A DNA stretch of 64,000 bases. Source: Cristatella mucedo (Eukaryota; Bryozoa; Phylactolaemata; Cristatellidae). Shown piece after piece: positions 9,654-22,564 of this stretch (the stretch's first letter is position 1; each line of letters opens with the position of its first letter). A program made the position numbers and the translations under genes. The notes under the pieces were generated by a model that saw nothing but the letters and a program-made list of their open reading frames with translations, did no database searches and was not told the DNA's origin. The stretch is taken from NCBI GenBank assembly GCA_009760855.2, contig WPIO01000004.1, positions 11,980,501 to 12,044,500 of the forward strand. The letters run 5' to 3'.

Positions 9654-10129
9654 CTGCAGAATGAGCAGGAACGCAAACGAATAAGGCACTCGGTTGCACC
9701 CTTGCACCCTCGGTTGCATAGTTGGTTGTACTTGGTGGCCATTCGGGAACCATGCGTTTTGAGGGCACTTAAATAGCGAACAGAGAAGTGAATGTATCGT
9801 CGATGTTTTTTAACCTAAGCACTACTACCATCTTGAAATTGGACGGTTTTAAGGGCTCTTTAGCTGCTGCAGCATTTTTACTTAGGTTTGTCGCGTAGAT
9901 TCTCGCTGAGCTTTACAGTGGTAAGCGAAACAAAATACTCCAAATCTGCTTGCATTCGTCATGTGGCTCATCTTTACAAAAATGCACCTTCAAATGGAAT
10001 AAAATCAGGCGCATGTCATTCTTGCTAAATAAACAGTGGTGACTCTCGGAATCTTGGTCGAACTGCAAATACGTTTCAAGACATTCACTCTGACCTGCCG
10101 ACGTCATGCCTGAGTTCCTTTATATTAAT
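9654..10129. other. Receptor intron, unassigned
   Basis: A minus-strand frame near 9960-10082 follows a CAG acceptor but ends at a weak GTGCAT donor and has no family resemblance; left unannotated. Confidence 0.3.
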
Positions 10130-11018
10130 AGCATCGGATAGGTTAACGCTCACTATCGGCTCTGCCAGCATATGTCCTGTTGAATCTACACGTAATTGAG
10201 GTGTCTTGTTCCAAAGCGACCTTTAATCAGATGACCAGATCAGCTCCACAGGCGAGCCTGCCTACTTTCAGCTACATAACTTTTCTAAAATTCGGGCTTT
10301 TTAGAAAAGCATACCACATTTAAATTAATCCCATCATTTTCGGCATCCCGTCTCGAGTTTTGTGACTCACTGCTTGCTGGCTACCGGTCTGTGCACTCAG
10401 GCGCCTACAGTTGGTGCAAAACTCTGCAGCTAGGCTTGTCCGTCTGTCGTGAGCGTCGAAGTTGCCACATTATACCACTTCTCGCCGACCTGCACAGGCT
10501 CCCAGTCAAGCAATGCATCGAATTAAAGGTTTTGTCACTCACTTTCAGGTCCCTTCACTCTTTGGCTCCAGCGTACCAATTCGATCTACTCCCCCACAAG
10601 GCTAAACATTGTACCACTCACTTTTTTTGGGATCTAATCGTTTACCTTTACCTCGTACGAATCTCAAATTTTTTGGAGACCGTGCCTTTAGTTCGGAAGC
10701 TGCAAAAGCCTGAAACTCGCGTCCGACTTTCGTCACGACATCTCCTGACTTGACCAAATTAAAAAAACCTGAAAATGCATCTATTCACGACAGCCTTTGG
10801 TGGGTCAATGTGACGTGCTTAGTGTGGTGATGCGTGCTGACATTGTGCATGCTGCCACTAACTATTTTGGCATGTTGATCCTGTGCATGCTACCCCTAAG
10901 CATGTAATAATTCTCATTGTTATTGAGTTTGCTACAACCTACAGCAAATGCAAAGTGCCTAGAAAGATATTGAGTTCTCTGAGGATGCTACATCAAACTT
11001 GTTATTATTATTATATTC
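10130..11018 (+). repeat. LINE-A, 5'-truncated, C-terminal RT region and 3' UTR
   Basis: Encodes, with frameshifts, the L2-type C-terminal reverse-transcriptase region (SALSRLQLVQNSAARL-like, LPVKQCIELKVLSLTFRSLH), then the 3' UTR with repeated GCATGCT blocks and the tail (AAAGTGCCTAGAAAG, TTCTCTGAGG, (ATT)n). Antisense to the host receptor gene. Confidence 0.85.
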
Positions 11019-11039
11019 TAAAACCGTCCTTTTACGATC

Positions 11040-11275
11040 GCACTCTCGATCCATGCCTAACTGTTACACCCTTGGCCATCCTTCACCATCACATACACCG
11101 TAAGACATTGAATGCTACCTCCCGTAACCATGTTATTCATTTGGCTTATCAAACATGATATTTCCACTCACCATTCGATCGTGTTTCCTTTGCAGATAAT
11201 TTAAAGCGCCTAGAAATAAATTGAGTTATCTGAGGGCGATTTATCGAGTGTATTATTATTATTATTGTTATTAAC
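11040..11275 (+). repeat. LINE-A 3' UTR fragment
   Basis: TTCGATCGTGTTTCCTTTGC, TTAAAGCGCCTAGAAATAAA and a (ATT)n end. It lies directly behind the preceding copy, giving two tandem 3' ends. Confidence 0.75.
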
Positions 11276-12189
11276 TCTTTGGTGCTTCTTTTCTACTTTG
11301 ACTGCTCTTCTAAGCCTGATACACTTCTCACTAGATAAAATGCCAGCCTTTGGCCTCCGAATATGCGCCAAAAGTCAGTTTAGCTGAGGATTACCTATGG
11401 TGAATTATCCGATGTAATAGCACCCATTCCTCATAGAATTGTAAAATTGTCAGAGAAATGCATTTAGTTATCGATAATGCAATTTAAAAGATGTAGCCGA
11501 ACACGTCGGTTCGCCAAAAGGCTAAAGGATCTCGATATGTCCATTGCGAGGAACTGCCTTTCCCGTATCTGGGTATTCAATTACCAAGTTCAGCAGAGAG
11601 AAAATACTTCATTAGTCATCAAAGTAGTTCATTGCGCCTTAAACAAAGTTTCAAGAATGAATTGATTGGCTGACATAGACTCCAACTCAAAATATTGGTC
11701 ATGGCCAGCTCTAGTAGTACAGTCAGCTTCTTCAAAGAAACCGTGAATATATTCATTGATTGACTCGGAGTCAGCAAGAATAAAGAGGCACATATACTAA
11801 TGAAGCTCCTAGAAGGGGCTAGAATTTCTATAAGCAAACTACTCGTGTAAAATCAGTAAGAATCTTGCATTTACTTGCCCTCTACAGAGAATGCTTTCAT
11901 TTCGCCGATTCGTAATAACGGAGTAAAGCTTACAAGCTAATTAGGAGATGAAGCTAGTATCAAAGGTAGTTGTCCAATAAGGACTATCCCATTAGGCAAA
12001 GAACATCACTTTGTTGAAGGTACTTTCTATTTTAGTTGTTCTTGCATCCCAAATTTAGTCAGTCATAACCATCTTTTCTTTCTAAGGTATCACAGAATAA
12101 AAAGTAAGAGGCTGCGATCGGCAATCTTGCTCAACGATACTGCACTGTAAAAATTTGCACATCAACGCTGATCTGCAGATGCCTTTTAC
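11276..12189. other. Receptor intron, nothing recognised
   Basis: AT-rich unique sequence. No exon-like frame with suitable phase or motifs. Confidence 0.4.
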
Positions 12190-12308
12190 CTATACTGGCT
12201 TCCAGCAACGTGGCATGCTGCGATAGATCTAAAGGAATTTCTGAGTGCTGCACGTGGTCCCCGTTGTCTCTCTTCGGTGATTGAATCAGCCCGTTACCAT
12301 CTTTCCAG
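12190..12308 (-). CDS. Receptor exon, juxtamembrane cytoplasmic segment
   Basis: A 119-nt exon, phase 2 start and phase 1 end, with acceptor CTAATTGTAG and donor GTAAAA. It encodes 39 residues starting WKDGNGLIQSPKRDNGDHVQ and ending HATLLEASI. Joined to the transmembrane exon it reads ...LFLWCWKDGNGLIQSPKRDN, so charged residues follow the helix immediately. LIQSP sits where box 1 (the JAK-binding hydrophobic-proline motif) is expected, but the second proline of the usual PxP is missing. Confidence 0.72.
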
Positions 12309-13879
12309 CTACAATTAGTGTGCATCTAAAACGGAGCGCGTATACCAGTAAAAAAAAGTTTAAAATGCAGGGCATAATCTTTTAATCATCGTTCGTGACA
12401 CATTCGAGGTATTTAACCGCATCGTTGGCATACCAGGCAACTCGATAGCTATGCCTGCTTCTCCCAAAGCAGAACACATTGCATGGATGTCATCTTTTCG
12501 AACGTTTTAACTTGCAAGAATGCTTCGGGGTATGAAATTGAAACCCGCACTACTCACTTCTTGCCACGTCTACGTAGAATATGCTGCAGCACCTTTTTAT
12601 TTTCTTAAAAGGCATTTGCACTGAGATTTTACCTAAATCCAATTTTTAATTTGAAGCAAAAAATCTCATCGAAAATGTCTTGAAACTTTTCATGCACAGC
12701 CTATGCTTCATTTCTTGATATGAGACGTTGACACGCAAGCAGTATGACAACAGCATGTGAGGTGATAAGGTTTGATTGCTTGGAGTGGTGAAACTAAAAA
12801 CTGGGCTTCAGCCGTACTCATGATCCTAGCATTGTGACACGGGCTGTGTGCAGACTGACACAAGATTTAGCTAGATTGACACGGGCCTTAAGTAGAGTGG
12901 CAAAACTCCGCTTGTAGGTGCACATAAACATGGCAGTATTACACGCGCTTCTGCTGAATCACACAACTACAAAAAATACTGTATATGTATTGCATAAAAA
13001 GCCTAAATCTTTGGCAATTGACTAAGCACGTCCGTGTTTTATGATACACATGTTGATTGATATTAGGCAAAAAATCTATTAGATACCAATGGGTATATAA
13101 GACTAGCAGCCATTTAATTATTATTATTATTACAAACAACAAGAAACTTGCAGATCTCACGATCTATTTCTAGGTTCTTTAAATATGCTGAAAAAAGATA
13201 GCAAGTGAAATCTTATACTGTGACTATCAGAGGTTTCAGAAAGCAGGAAGCTGTTGGGAACTTGGATCCCTAGGTCTCTTACCACTTTCTTATTGATGTT
13301 CCTAAGCACAGCCAAACTTACCATTGGGGTGAAATGCTGAGGATTGGAAGGATAGTGAGTGCGAGAATTGTTCAGTAATATTTAAAAGTGAGCTCCTTCT
13401 ATCACTTCTTAGCTGAGATATCCAGCTGTAGTGATCGTTTATTCCATCGGAGCTAGCTGCAGTGACTGATAAACTGAATGCTTACTTACTAGACATCCGT
13501 CTCCTATGTCGTCCGATTTCTTAAGCTAGTCGGAAGTTTTGTAGTGAGACCGCCATCATTTATTGAGAATCAAGCTGTCTTCCTTTTTATTACTTTCAGT
13601 CGAAAGACAGCTTCCGCAGCTACTCATTGCGTTCGATTCCTGTACCGGATTAGGGACTGAATGTCACATACGCTAGCTAGAGATTTTACGAGTTCCCTGG
13701 TTCTACTTATACCAGAATGTTTGAATGAAGTGTAGGTAGGCTACTGAAACTAAGCCATTGAGCTTCGACAGATTTAGATAAACGTGGCTGTGATTTTTAT
13801 CGAGAAATCCAAGAGGTTTAGCCACATTTTTACTATTGATGGAGCTGGAATGGGATGATCCAGGTTGATCGTTGGATAC
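12309..13879. other. Receptor intron, nothing recognised
   Basis: No supportable exon. A hydrophobic minus frame at 12939-13160 derives from an ATT-rich stretch and has no splice context. Confidence 0.4.
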
Positions 13880-14305
13880 AGTGCAAAATTCTTGCTCTAA
13901 CTCACAAGGCCTGCCTTGGTTTGGCATTTTCATACATAGCTCAACAGCTGCGCCAATGTTGGCCTCATGAGCCCTCAGTTCCCTTGTGGACGATAAATTA
14001 AATGTTCAATTCATCCGCTTACAGACTTCGGTGACAGACGCTTTCCGTTGGCATGTCCTATACCGACGAACTCACCTTCACAGTTCTTTGGCATCGATAT
14101 CGCCTGTCCTGCTGCGGACTCAGACACATAATTTCCAGCCACTCTAAACTGCTACTTCTGAGTTACTCTTTCCTCGGCAGCCCTTCTAACTTAGCTAAGC
14201 CTCTCACTCGCTTTTCCATGTGAGATGGAGTCCTCTGGCTATCGTATGCTCATCGAAAGCCGCTCAAGCTTGGAGTTCGCAGCAGAAAACTATCCAAAAC
14301 CTTAA
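13880..14305 (+). repeat. LINE-B, 3' part
   Basis: Begins in the RT C-terminal region (ATTCTTGCTCTAACTCACAA, GGACGATAAATTAAATGTTC, CAGTTCTTTGGCATCG) and continues into the diverged 3' UTR (GAAAGCCGCTCAAGCTTGGA). Parallel to the copies at 42700 and 47846. Confidence 0.75.
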
Positions 14306-14388
14306 ACATCCTCTTACAGGCATGGAGGCTCTTGGAGCTACCGATAGATGCACACGTACACGCAAGCGCACGCGCGAGCACGCGCGCG

Positions 14389-14455
14389 CACGCGCGCACA
14401 CACACACACACGCATACACACACACACACACAGACACACACACACACACACACAT
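14389..14455. repeat. (CA)n / (CGCA)n microsatellite
   Basis: CG-containing start grading into interrupted CA units. Confidence 0.95.
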
Positions 14456-15391
14456 ACTCGCGAGTGAAAACGCACACAATAAATAGACCTATGATCTGGC
14501 CGTCCTCTCAAGACTATACAGATGCTGCAGAATTTTGTTTGGTATAAGCTAGCGTACAGGCCCGTACGTTAAGACTTGCGCTTTGAAATTTTCTTACGAG
14601 TCTTATTCGGTGCCCAGAATGACTGAGCCCGAATAATTGAATTCACCATTTTCGCTTAATCTTGGACTATATGCCTTTCCATTTTTAGTGACCTCCTTTC
14701 ATCGAACCGATTCAGGCAGAGAAAGACAGAGCAAAAGGAGAGGCAGAGGGGTAATACTGCCTCGCAGCTGAGCAAAGGTTAAAATGACTGATGGTCCCCT
14801 GATCCCGTTTAATTCGCCACATTTCTACTTTAGACCCAAAAAAATAGTTCCTGTGAGGGAGTCCCTCCTAAGCGTTGTATTGACCCCATTCTGACCAGCG
14901 GCTGCTACGCCCATTCGTATGAGGGTTGTAGCCCAGCAGCGTTTTCTATTTATATTGGTTTTCTGGTAGACTTCAAATACTTACCTTTCGAAGACAGCCT
15001 TGCTGGTAGCTGGGCTGAAATTCCTGCATGGACAGGCTCTCCAGAATTTGATTGCACGCCAAGTACAGTAGGCAGGAGTTCTTGTCAACAACGCGAGATT
15101 GGTAGGGCAAAGGCACTGTCCGTGCAAACTTAAATAACTGTGAAGGATCAGCGGTGTAAGAGCATTACCAAACTGGGCATCAGCTCCTCCCGGACGACGG
15201 CTTCATACTTGGATGTAGTCAAGTTCACCTGAATAAAAGATAAAATTTAAGATGTCTCTCTTTATTTCAGCAACGTGGTAGGGACTTTGAGCCAGATGAC
15301 CCCGCAAAGTTAAGCCATAGACCACCAAGCCATAGCTGTGCCAACAAAAAGAGCATTGTGCACATTGGAAGTTGGCTTATGCCTAACAACA
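14456..15391. other. Receptor intron, nothing recognised
   Basis: Unique-looking sequence without exon-like frames. Confidence 0.4.
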
Positions 15392-17815
15392 GTAATAATG
15401 AAAATAATAACAATAATTCATTTGTACGACACTCACTGAGAACTTTATCTATTCCTAGACACGTTATGTATGCTGTACACACAGCAGGTCAATATGGTTA
15501 GTGACAAAATGTACAGTGCCAGCACGAATAAGCACACAAAGGACAATGCACAAGGACTCAGAAAACTCTGTGAGAAACATGCGCATTTTAGCATCTTTTT
15601 AAATTTTGTCAAGTTACGGGATGTCGTGCCGTGCTAGCATTGGAACTGAGCGAACGATTTGATGCTGGTTTGGGCACAGCTAAATAACTTGAATCACAAG
15701 GCCAGGTAATACAATGCCTAGCCTGATTGGGAAGTAGCTCTGATATGTAGGCTAGAGCAAGATAATGAAGTGACGTAAATATGAGTGGCATAACCTTGAA
15801 GCCGATGGGCTGCTTGATAGGGAGCCAGTATACGTTGGCGAGAAGTAGTTGAATGAGGCAACTGCTCATGACAGACAAGCCTGCCTGCAGTTTTGTGTAC
15901 GATTAGTAAGCGTCTTATTGCACAGGCCTGAAGACCCTCAAGTAGTTAATAATTGAACTTGATAGTAGATGTTGCAAATACATGGAAATCGTGGATATGG
16001 TTCCCCTGTCTAAGCAGGCTCAAATGTATGCAGCATTATCTAGCTTAAAGTAGACGGACTTGTTTGCGGAGCTATTGTGATCGTCCATTAAAAGTTCACC
16101 TTAAAGCAGGTCATCCACATTTCGTGCAGATGCTGCAGAAGATATGCTAGCAGAACCGATTTTAAGGGACAGCTTTTCCTATTTCTGAGCTACACTAGGT
16201 ATTCCCATCGCCATTAAGTTAGATTTATCGTCATTCAATTTTGAGAACGTTTGCAGCCATTCAAGTGAGGATGTCGGCAATACGTGCTGCAAGGGAGCTG
16301 AGAGAGTCTGTCTTGCAGGCAGGTTGTGACTGATCAAAGCATAGGTACAGCTCTGCGTCACCTGTATAGAAATGGAAGCCTAGATTTCGCTTAGAGTGTC
16401 AGTAAGGAGAAAAGTATAAATTGTGAAAAGCAAAGGACCAAGAACACAGTCCTGTGGTATTCCGTCTTTTTAGAGGCTCCTCTGGTGGTTTTTTCCATTG
16501 ACATCAATATCCTGGAGCCCCCAAGTTAGGCAGGACTTGAAGCATTGCAATGCGGCTCCAGTGATGTCCAGACGAGATGAGAGACTCTCGAGAAAGACTG
16601 TGTGATCAATAGTATCAAACGCTGCGGAAAGATTGAGCGAACCGCGCATAGAAACCTTACGCAAGCCTGCGTTCTTAAGAGAGTCGTTATACACCAGAAG
16701 AAATGCTCACTCTGTACAGTGATTAGCTCTAAAACCTAGGCGGAACTTACACGCTAGGTTTGAATTTTTGATGTTAGAGTTTACCTGATCTGCCACTACG
16801 CAGTTCTAGTGTCTTCGATAGAACATGCACGAGGAAGTCTGGGTGGAAGTTGCTTAGGTTATCTTTGTCTAGTGGTGCCTTCTTAACGAGTGGTTTTACA
16901 ACAGCCTTTTTGAAAGTAGCAGGAACACGACCATTGGCTGAGAACGTATCTGTCAAGTTAGTAGTGCATTGCAAAAGTAGATTGGTGCATCGCAGAAGAC
17001 TAAGAGTGGTTATAAGGTCTAGATGGCTAGTAATCTATCTTGAGCGGGAGATGAACTTCAAGATAAGGTCACCAATGTGTGGCTTAAATGTGGACATTGA
17101 GGTGCTACAAGGAATCGAGGATAGATGAGTCCTGTGGGGATGTCACTGAGGAAGAAGAGTCCAGTAGGGATATTTTGCCTAAGGAAAGGACTCTTTGACC
17201 TTATCTATCTTGGTGGCAAAGATTATATATAGAAGCGATCTGCTAGATCTCCACATGGGTTCCTAAGTAAGGTGCTAACTTGGGACTGGTTAAGGAGGTT
17301 GTCGATGGTCGACATCAGCATTTTTTTAATTTTGTCTCTGCGACTCGCTTATCTTTTTAAAAAAGCTGCGCTTGGCCTTCGCACAGGATTTATCGGCGTA
17401 TTCAGCAGTAGCGCTCATCCTACATGCCTGTTTACGTACACTCAGTCCTGATATTGTGTATGCTTTCTCAAGCTTTCGCTTAGTTGACCTAGCTAGCTTA
17501 ATGTCTGTGGTAAACTAAATGCTATCTGGGCGTACAGGTTGCTTAGTCAGAGGAGTGAACTCGTCAAGAATGACAGCTTGTGACGAGTTGAAACATTGCA
17601 CCAGTGAGGACAGGTCGACTGGGGGATGGAGCAGCAGGGGCAGAGGCGATATTTCCAACGGACAAAATCAATGTCAACTGCCTTAAGATTTGGCGATTCA
17701 CGGATGATTATTGTTTCGTCGGGGGGCCAAACCACAGACTAAATGAGATCCGCACGTGATCAGATGTGCAGATAGATTTGGTGATAATAGGAGACGATAG
17801 CTTACAACCGTGGCG
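15392..17815 (-). repeat. LINE-A, longest copy (endonuclease end, RT, 3' UTR)
   Basis: About 2.4 kb, sense to the host receptor gene. Reading the minus strand from 17815: the end of the endonuclease (SDHVRIS-like), a linker (CDLADRFYI..ATKIDKVKESF), RT fingers (VPATFKKAVVKPLVKKAPLD), the core (LSAAFDTIDHTVFLESLSSR), a YADD-equivalent region decayed to FYTGDAELYLCF, the thumb and the 3' UTR with an inverted ATT tail at 15392. Stops and frameshifts make it a dead copy. Clade L2/CR1 by motif style. Confidence 0.88.
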
Positions 17816-18790
17816 GTACTCGATCGATCGTGATCGTGATCGCGATCGGATGGATATTCGATCGAGTGCGTGATTCTTGTTGTGAGTGAGTGGGGTGATG
17901 CAAATGAGTCACAAGAGAAAATTAGTTAGTTAGTGTACGAAATTTGGTATAACTAAAGACGTCTAGAGCTCACTTGCAGAAATGTCATCCTTTGCTTCGC
18001 CAAGATAGCTAGGATCTTATATGACGACCAGTCTCACGGTCGCAGGCCAGAGCGATTCCGAAACGGGTGAGTATTGAAGCTAATCTCTCAGCCTATTACA
18101 GCTAAACAGCATTGTAAATAGCTCTGGCAGACGGGCTCCCTAAGCTACGTACATTTAGTCCTTTTCGCCTAGGTTTTTCTCTTTTAACAGACTGTGGTAG
18201 TGCAACTACACATGGTCAAACCTCTGTGAAAGACTTGGGAAAAGGCTTGCGGCTTCATTTGGCTCTTGGAAGTACGAGCGAAATATTCTGTGCTTCACAT
18301 AGTGGGACACAGTGCGACACGAGTGAACGGCTACCTTCATCGAGCAGAGCAGTGCTTACCATGCTAATGGAATGCGTTTTGGGAATATGACGAATGTTTT
18401 TGATCGACTTTCTTTGCCTCATGAACCTGCAAGTTACAGAAATTTTTGGCAGCAGTTACCCTGGGGCGGGATATGCAACGTCATATTTTTAGGAATCGGC
18501 AAGAATTGAGCAAGCTCGGTGCGTGTCTGCTTCAGACATGTCCTCAAGTGCTCCAACAGAAATCGAAGTGAATCTTGAATTTTCTTCGTCATCACGATGC
18601 TGGCACAAGCAAAGCTGTCACGCTAGTTGCGCCTATTTCCACACAACAATCAGTCACTTCCCATTTTTATAATTGCGTTTCCCATTAGAACACTCTCATT
18701 AGATTTCTGTGGCTCTATCACTCATCCATAACCTATTTGTTGAAAATTGCATTTACTGCCAGCAAACGAATACAGCATGCGACGGCTTAC
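17816..18790. other. Receptor intron with tandem GATC-rich stretch
   Basis: 17819-17866 carries overlapping CGATCG/TGATCG repeats. A strong plus-strand GTGAGT donor at 18066 follows a possible acceptor at 17981, but the segment between has early stops, so no exon is called. Confidence 0.35.
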
Positions 18791-18869
18791 CACCACAGGA
18801 ATAAAGAAACTGCACAAATCGCCATGGTAATTGCAGCCACTATGCCGACGACCGCCCAACGTGGTAAAC
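18791..18869 (-). CDS. Receptor transmembrane exon
   Basis: A 79-nt exon with an excellent acceptor (CCTTTTTTCACAG) and donor (GTAAGC), phase 1 to phase 2. It encodes LPRWAVVGIVAAITMAICAV followed by SLFLW; the next exon supplies the completing codon for Cys and then WKD. A single helix of about 22 hydrophobic residues preceded by proline-arginine and followed by charges is the expected type I membrane anchor. Size and phases match the separate transmembrane exon of class I cytokine receptors. Confidence 0.88.
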
Positions 18870-19715
18870 CTGTGAAAAAAGGCAACACAGTTTGGACAAA
18901 GAGACTTTACTGTAAATTAGTCATGTGGACAGACGCTGTGATTAGCAGCTTGAATTACCAGCATGTAGCATACCTGAATCCGAGACTCTTTGCAGCGTCA
19001 ACGATTGGGCACCTAAAGAGGATTTGGCACCATCCGTTGTGATGGACAGACAGCGAACCGTCGCAGGCTTGCTCGTACAATCTGGACGCGGCTCGTGCTT
19101 ACAGTTAATATTACCCTATGAAACTAAACATACAATCACTAGGTGTATTTTTTACGCACTCTATAAAATCGCAAACAATGCCTCGTACACATATGGGCGA
19201 TCGGAGGTTTTGATTTTCTTTTTGTTTTGCAGGGAGGGCATTCTGCCCACGACTACCTCTAGTCTTGTAGCACGTAGGGTTATGCTATAAACTGTGCTGC
19301 AAAATAATGCCAGGTCAATTACGATATTCTCGGTAATAATGAACTATCCCATAAGCCTCTACCTGAACTCAGCTACCCAGCATCACTAGCCCTGGCTTGA
19401 GCCACCATGACAGGTGTGCTAGCTTGAGAATCTCGCTGACCTAGCCCGGGTAAGTTTTTGGTGGCTTAGCTCTCAGAGCCTCTTCCTTCCAACAAGCCAG
19501 TCCCACAGTGCATCACCCTGTATGCTCAGCTGACCATAGGCACTTGAGATGTCAAGGACAGCACTCGAAGAGCTTTCGGCGAGCCGAAAAAAGAGATTTT
19601 ATTTGGAGACCTTATTGCAAGCAAGGAGACTGCTGCTCAATGACCGTCCGGCGACTAAAAAAAGGAGCTTTTTATTTTCACAGCTGGTCTTAGCCAGACA
19701 TTCATGGTGAAGCGC
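18870..19715. other. Receptor intron, nothing recognised
   Basis: No exon-like frame of matching phase. Confidence 0.4.
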
Positions 19716-19860
19716 CGATCAGGTTTGGTCCGGCGGTAAGGTGCTCGCCCCGACCAAGGCCTGGCTGAGGTCGTGGGCTCGAGCCCCGAACCTCGAGGCA
19801 TATGTGAAGCGCCTGAATAGAGATTAAGTTCTCTTGGGGCGCTATACAAACTAATTAAAT
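19716..19860 (+). repeat. SINE-A copy
   Basis: Head TTTGGTCCGGCGGTAAGGTG, box B GGGCTCGAGCCCCG, then GAAGCGCCTGAATAGAGATT and a TTCTCTTGGGGCGCTATACA end. Antisense to the receptor gene. Confidence 0.9.
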
Positions 19861-20775
19861 GTTTTTAAGTGCAAGTCGTATAAGATTAGCTCGGTCATTT
19901 TAGTAATGTTATTTCTTCGGAATCGATAAAAACTCGGTACATAACTTTGCCCTTCATCCGCTAAGCTCGAGCGTTAGAATAGGAGTCTAAGATTAATCAG
20001 GTCCGCTCAAGTAGTGACTATAACTACGATGAGGGTAGAACCATTGAACACATATGAAACAGATGTCAAGGAGTGACCGGCCATACGATGCTAGAGACCA
20101 TTGCTGCTGGTCCAGTCCGAAGCAGGAAAACAAAGTGCTACTCTGGCATTCAGCTTCCAATCAGCATCGCGAGCCAATTTCAATAAACCTAAGAATGTAT
20201 TCAAAATATAGTCGCAATAAATTATTAAATCAATCAAAGGGCGATACCAAAGCTTGAAGTACAAATTAAAAGGTACTTTGGAACCGACTCTTAATTTCAG
20301 GCAGTCAAATCAAAGACTCTATGCCTGATTATGATGTATTTTGAATAGACTAATAGGCTAGACCAAAGGAAATAGGACACCAAAAATTGAGTGCGAGACC
20401 TTCAAAGACGGAACAGTGCTTTTTCTCGAGCCAGTGCAGGTATACGAGAAGTGTTAGAATGTGGCATTTGCGGTGACACTCACGACAGACAATCTAATTT
20501 GTTGAGATACGCCACAACTTTAAGTGACTAATAGCACACACAGCACGATGTCATCATACGTGGCCTGTTTCGCTGGTGAAAACGTATGTTGTCTGATGGT
20601 CTATTCGGGGATATCAGGGTCGCATGAGTAAACTACTACTCATCAGCTGAGGATCACTCCTGCTTTGAAGGCGCAAGCCCACGCGGGAAATAACGGGCTT
20701 TTCTGTGCATCGAATTATTACTGGGCTGCTCTGTATCATTGATTCCGTGCACGATTCGCTATATGAATCGCCTAC
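19861..20775. other. Receptor intron, nothing recognised
   Basis: Minus frames at 20614-20907 are an out-of-frame continuation of the exon at 20776. Confidence 0.4.
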
Positions 20776-20932
20776 CGCTTTGATGATTCGAGCAATGGCG
20801 CCATACAATGCCGCTGGCAAAGCCTTGAGCTGCTGCAGACAATCCAAAACGATATCGATCGATCGGGCCATCATCCGTAGTAATGACCTCAGATCCATTT
20901 CTGCCATAGACCTTGTCCGCTGTCAAAATTTC
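20776..20932 (-). CDS. Receptor exon, second half of membrane-proximal FN3
   Basis: A 157-nt exon, acceptor GAATGTTCCAG and donor GTAGGC, phase 0 to phase 1. It encodes 52 residues including GSEVITTDDGPIDRYRFGLS and AAAQGFASGIVW. The Y-R-F-G-L-S-A stretch is the F strand with the tyrosine corner of a fibronectin III fold, followed by a small-residue FG loop. It joins the TM exon (phase 1). Confidence 0.75.
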
Positions 20933-21787
20933 CTGGAACATTCAACAAGCCCGAAGTCTTGCTAAAAAAAAGCGTACTCAAACTAGCAATTGGCTACCTT
21001 AAGGATTGCTTTAAAATGAAGACCGCAGCCCGCCATGGTTTGGCAAGATGCGCCCGCATTGCGAAAGACACCACTGAAGCTAAGGTACTTCTATTTATCG
21101 ATTTCATCGTACAATCAGACGATTCTGCTGCTGGTGATCAAAATTTCTTACAGATATATAAAACAATAATTTGATCTTTACTAAGTTTTGAGAAAATCTT
21201 GGTTATAATACATACTAAAGCATGTGTACAGCTTCGATCCAGTCGCGGTTTACCGTGCAAACGATTACTTTAGCTTTCCGAAGCTGAATATCATCTCAGC
21301 ATCTCCGTCTACCAGAGATCTACACTTCTTATTTAGCTGCTAACTCTGAGCCTTCATCTCTCGACAGCGCTCATAGCAGCTTGCGAGCATATCAGCATCT
21401 TACTTCCAGAGTTTGCATTTTGCTGTTAACACAGTAATCTAACTGCACTCGCGGCTACATAAACTACCTCAGTAAGGTCCATTGCAAATTGTAACACCCT
21501 AACATCTTCTTCAACGATAGTCTAGACATAGGAAGCCAAGCTACCTACTTTTGCTTACATCTACTCACATAGTTCCTGCCTACTTGAATAGCTGTCTCTT
21601 ACACTGGTTACACAGAAGCACATTTTTTTGGACAGCATGGTATCAACAGATATAACAATTAAAGGATATACAATTATTAGCAAAAATTGCATGCCGCCCG
21701 CAAATTAAGCAAAATTGCACTCTCTTTCGGGTGCTGTATCGCAGTAGGGCAACCTTAGCCTCGCCAGAAAACAGCTAAGCGACATAC
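20933..21787. other. Receptor intron, nothing recognised
   Basis: No supportable exon; no repeat recognised. Confidence 0.4.
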
Positions 21788-21927
21788 CCCGCACTCAGAG
21801 TAGACAATCAAGCACCAATAAAGACGCACGGCCTGAATATCCACGTCGTTGTTCACCGACCAAGACACTTGAACAGCGGTCTTGTTTAGTTCCTTGACAT
21901 TTATGGAGCAGGAGTTAAGGTATAACA
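21788..21927 (-). CDS. Receptor exon, first half of membrane-proximal FN3
   Basis: A 140-nt exon, acceptor GTCCCAATTTTAG and donor GTATGT, phase 1 to phase 0. It encodes LYLNSCSINVKELNKTAVQV then SWSVNNDVDIQAVRLYWCLI and VYSECG. The pattern V-K-E-L-x(6)-V-S-W-S is the FN3 A/B strands with the core tryptophan, and Y-W-C parallels the C strand of gp130 domain 5 (ILEWC). Contains a NKT sequon. It joins 20776-20932 at a codon boundary. Confidence 0.82.
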
Positions 21928-22347
21928 CTAAAATTGGGACAATAAAAATTCGTCAAAAACTGCATGTTTCAAAAGCTCAATCGTTAGCGCCGACAGCTCT
22001 ATCTATCAAACATCTTGCGGACCTGCTATAGGTTAAACAACGAATTACTTTCTGTTCAGTATTTCTTGAGTAGCAATTGCTTTGCTGAGTTAAATATACA
22101 TGCTAGGCAGCCCGTTATTCGGTGACTCTCTGTTTTTATGTAATGATTACTTTCTCAGCTCAGAATCTCACTTAACTTTAACAGATAAGCAATATTCACT
22201 TCAGGGGTTAGTAAGCCGACAATGTAATTGTGGGCCTGATTTTTCTATGGAGCCAGGAAGGAACTGTCGCTCACTATTTATTTCTTTTGCTAAACAAACC
22301 GTTCTCTGGAGTAGCGCCCCAGCATGCCAGTGAAATACTTTAAATAC

Positions 22348-22564
22348 TGCCGGATGTGGCAACGAATTGGCTTAAAATTTTGTTTCCTCTTTCAGCCCAT
22401 TCTGACCAGCCACAGGCTAAAACAAGCGACAAATTCTTGAATGATGAATGAAGATTTTTCACAATGTTTTGCCAAGTATTTTGCTTGTTTCTTTCTGCTC
22501 GCCAATAAAGATGTAAGTTAAAAGCCGTGGACCGTAGCAAAATATAAAGACGCAGGCAATTATG
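22348..22564 (-). CDS. Possible extra FN3 exon with WSEWA motif
   Basis: An open frame of 72 codons with phase 0 start (weak acceptor CTCAAAAAG) and phase 1 end (weak donor GTATTT), as required for an FN3 second half in this gene. It includes AFNLHLYWRAERNKQNTWQN and ACGWSEWAERGN, close to the WSxWS box of class I cytokine receptors. The tyrosine corner is absent and both splice sites are poor, so it may be chance or a decayed module. Confidence 0.35.

Noticed and set aside
9913-10107. Possible exon between the receptor tail exons
   Set aside because: Weak GTGCAT donor and the flanking exons already agree in phase without it.
17981-18066. Plus-strand exon with strong GTGAGT donor
   Set aside because: Early stop in the ATG frame and no supporting neighbour exon on that strand.
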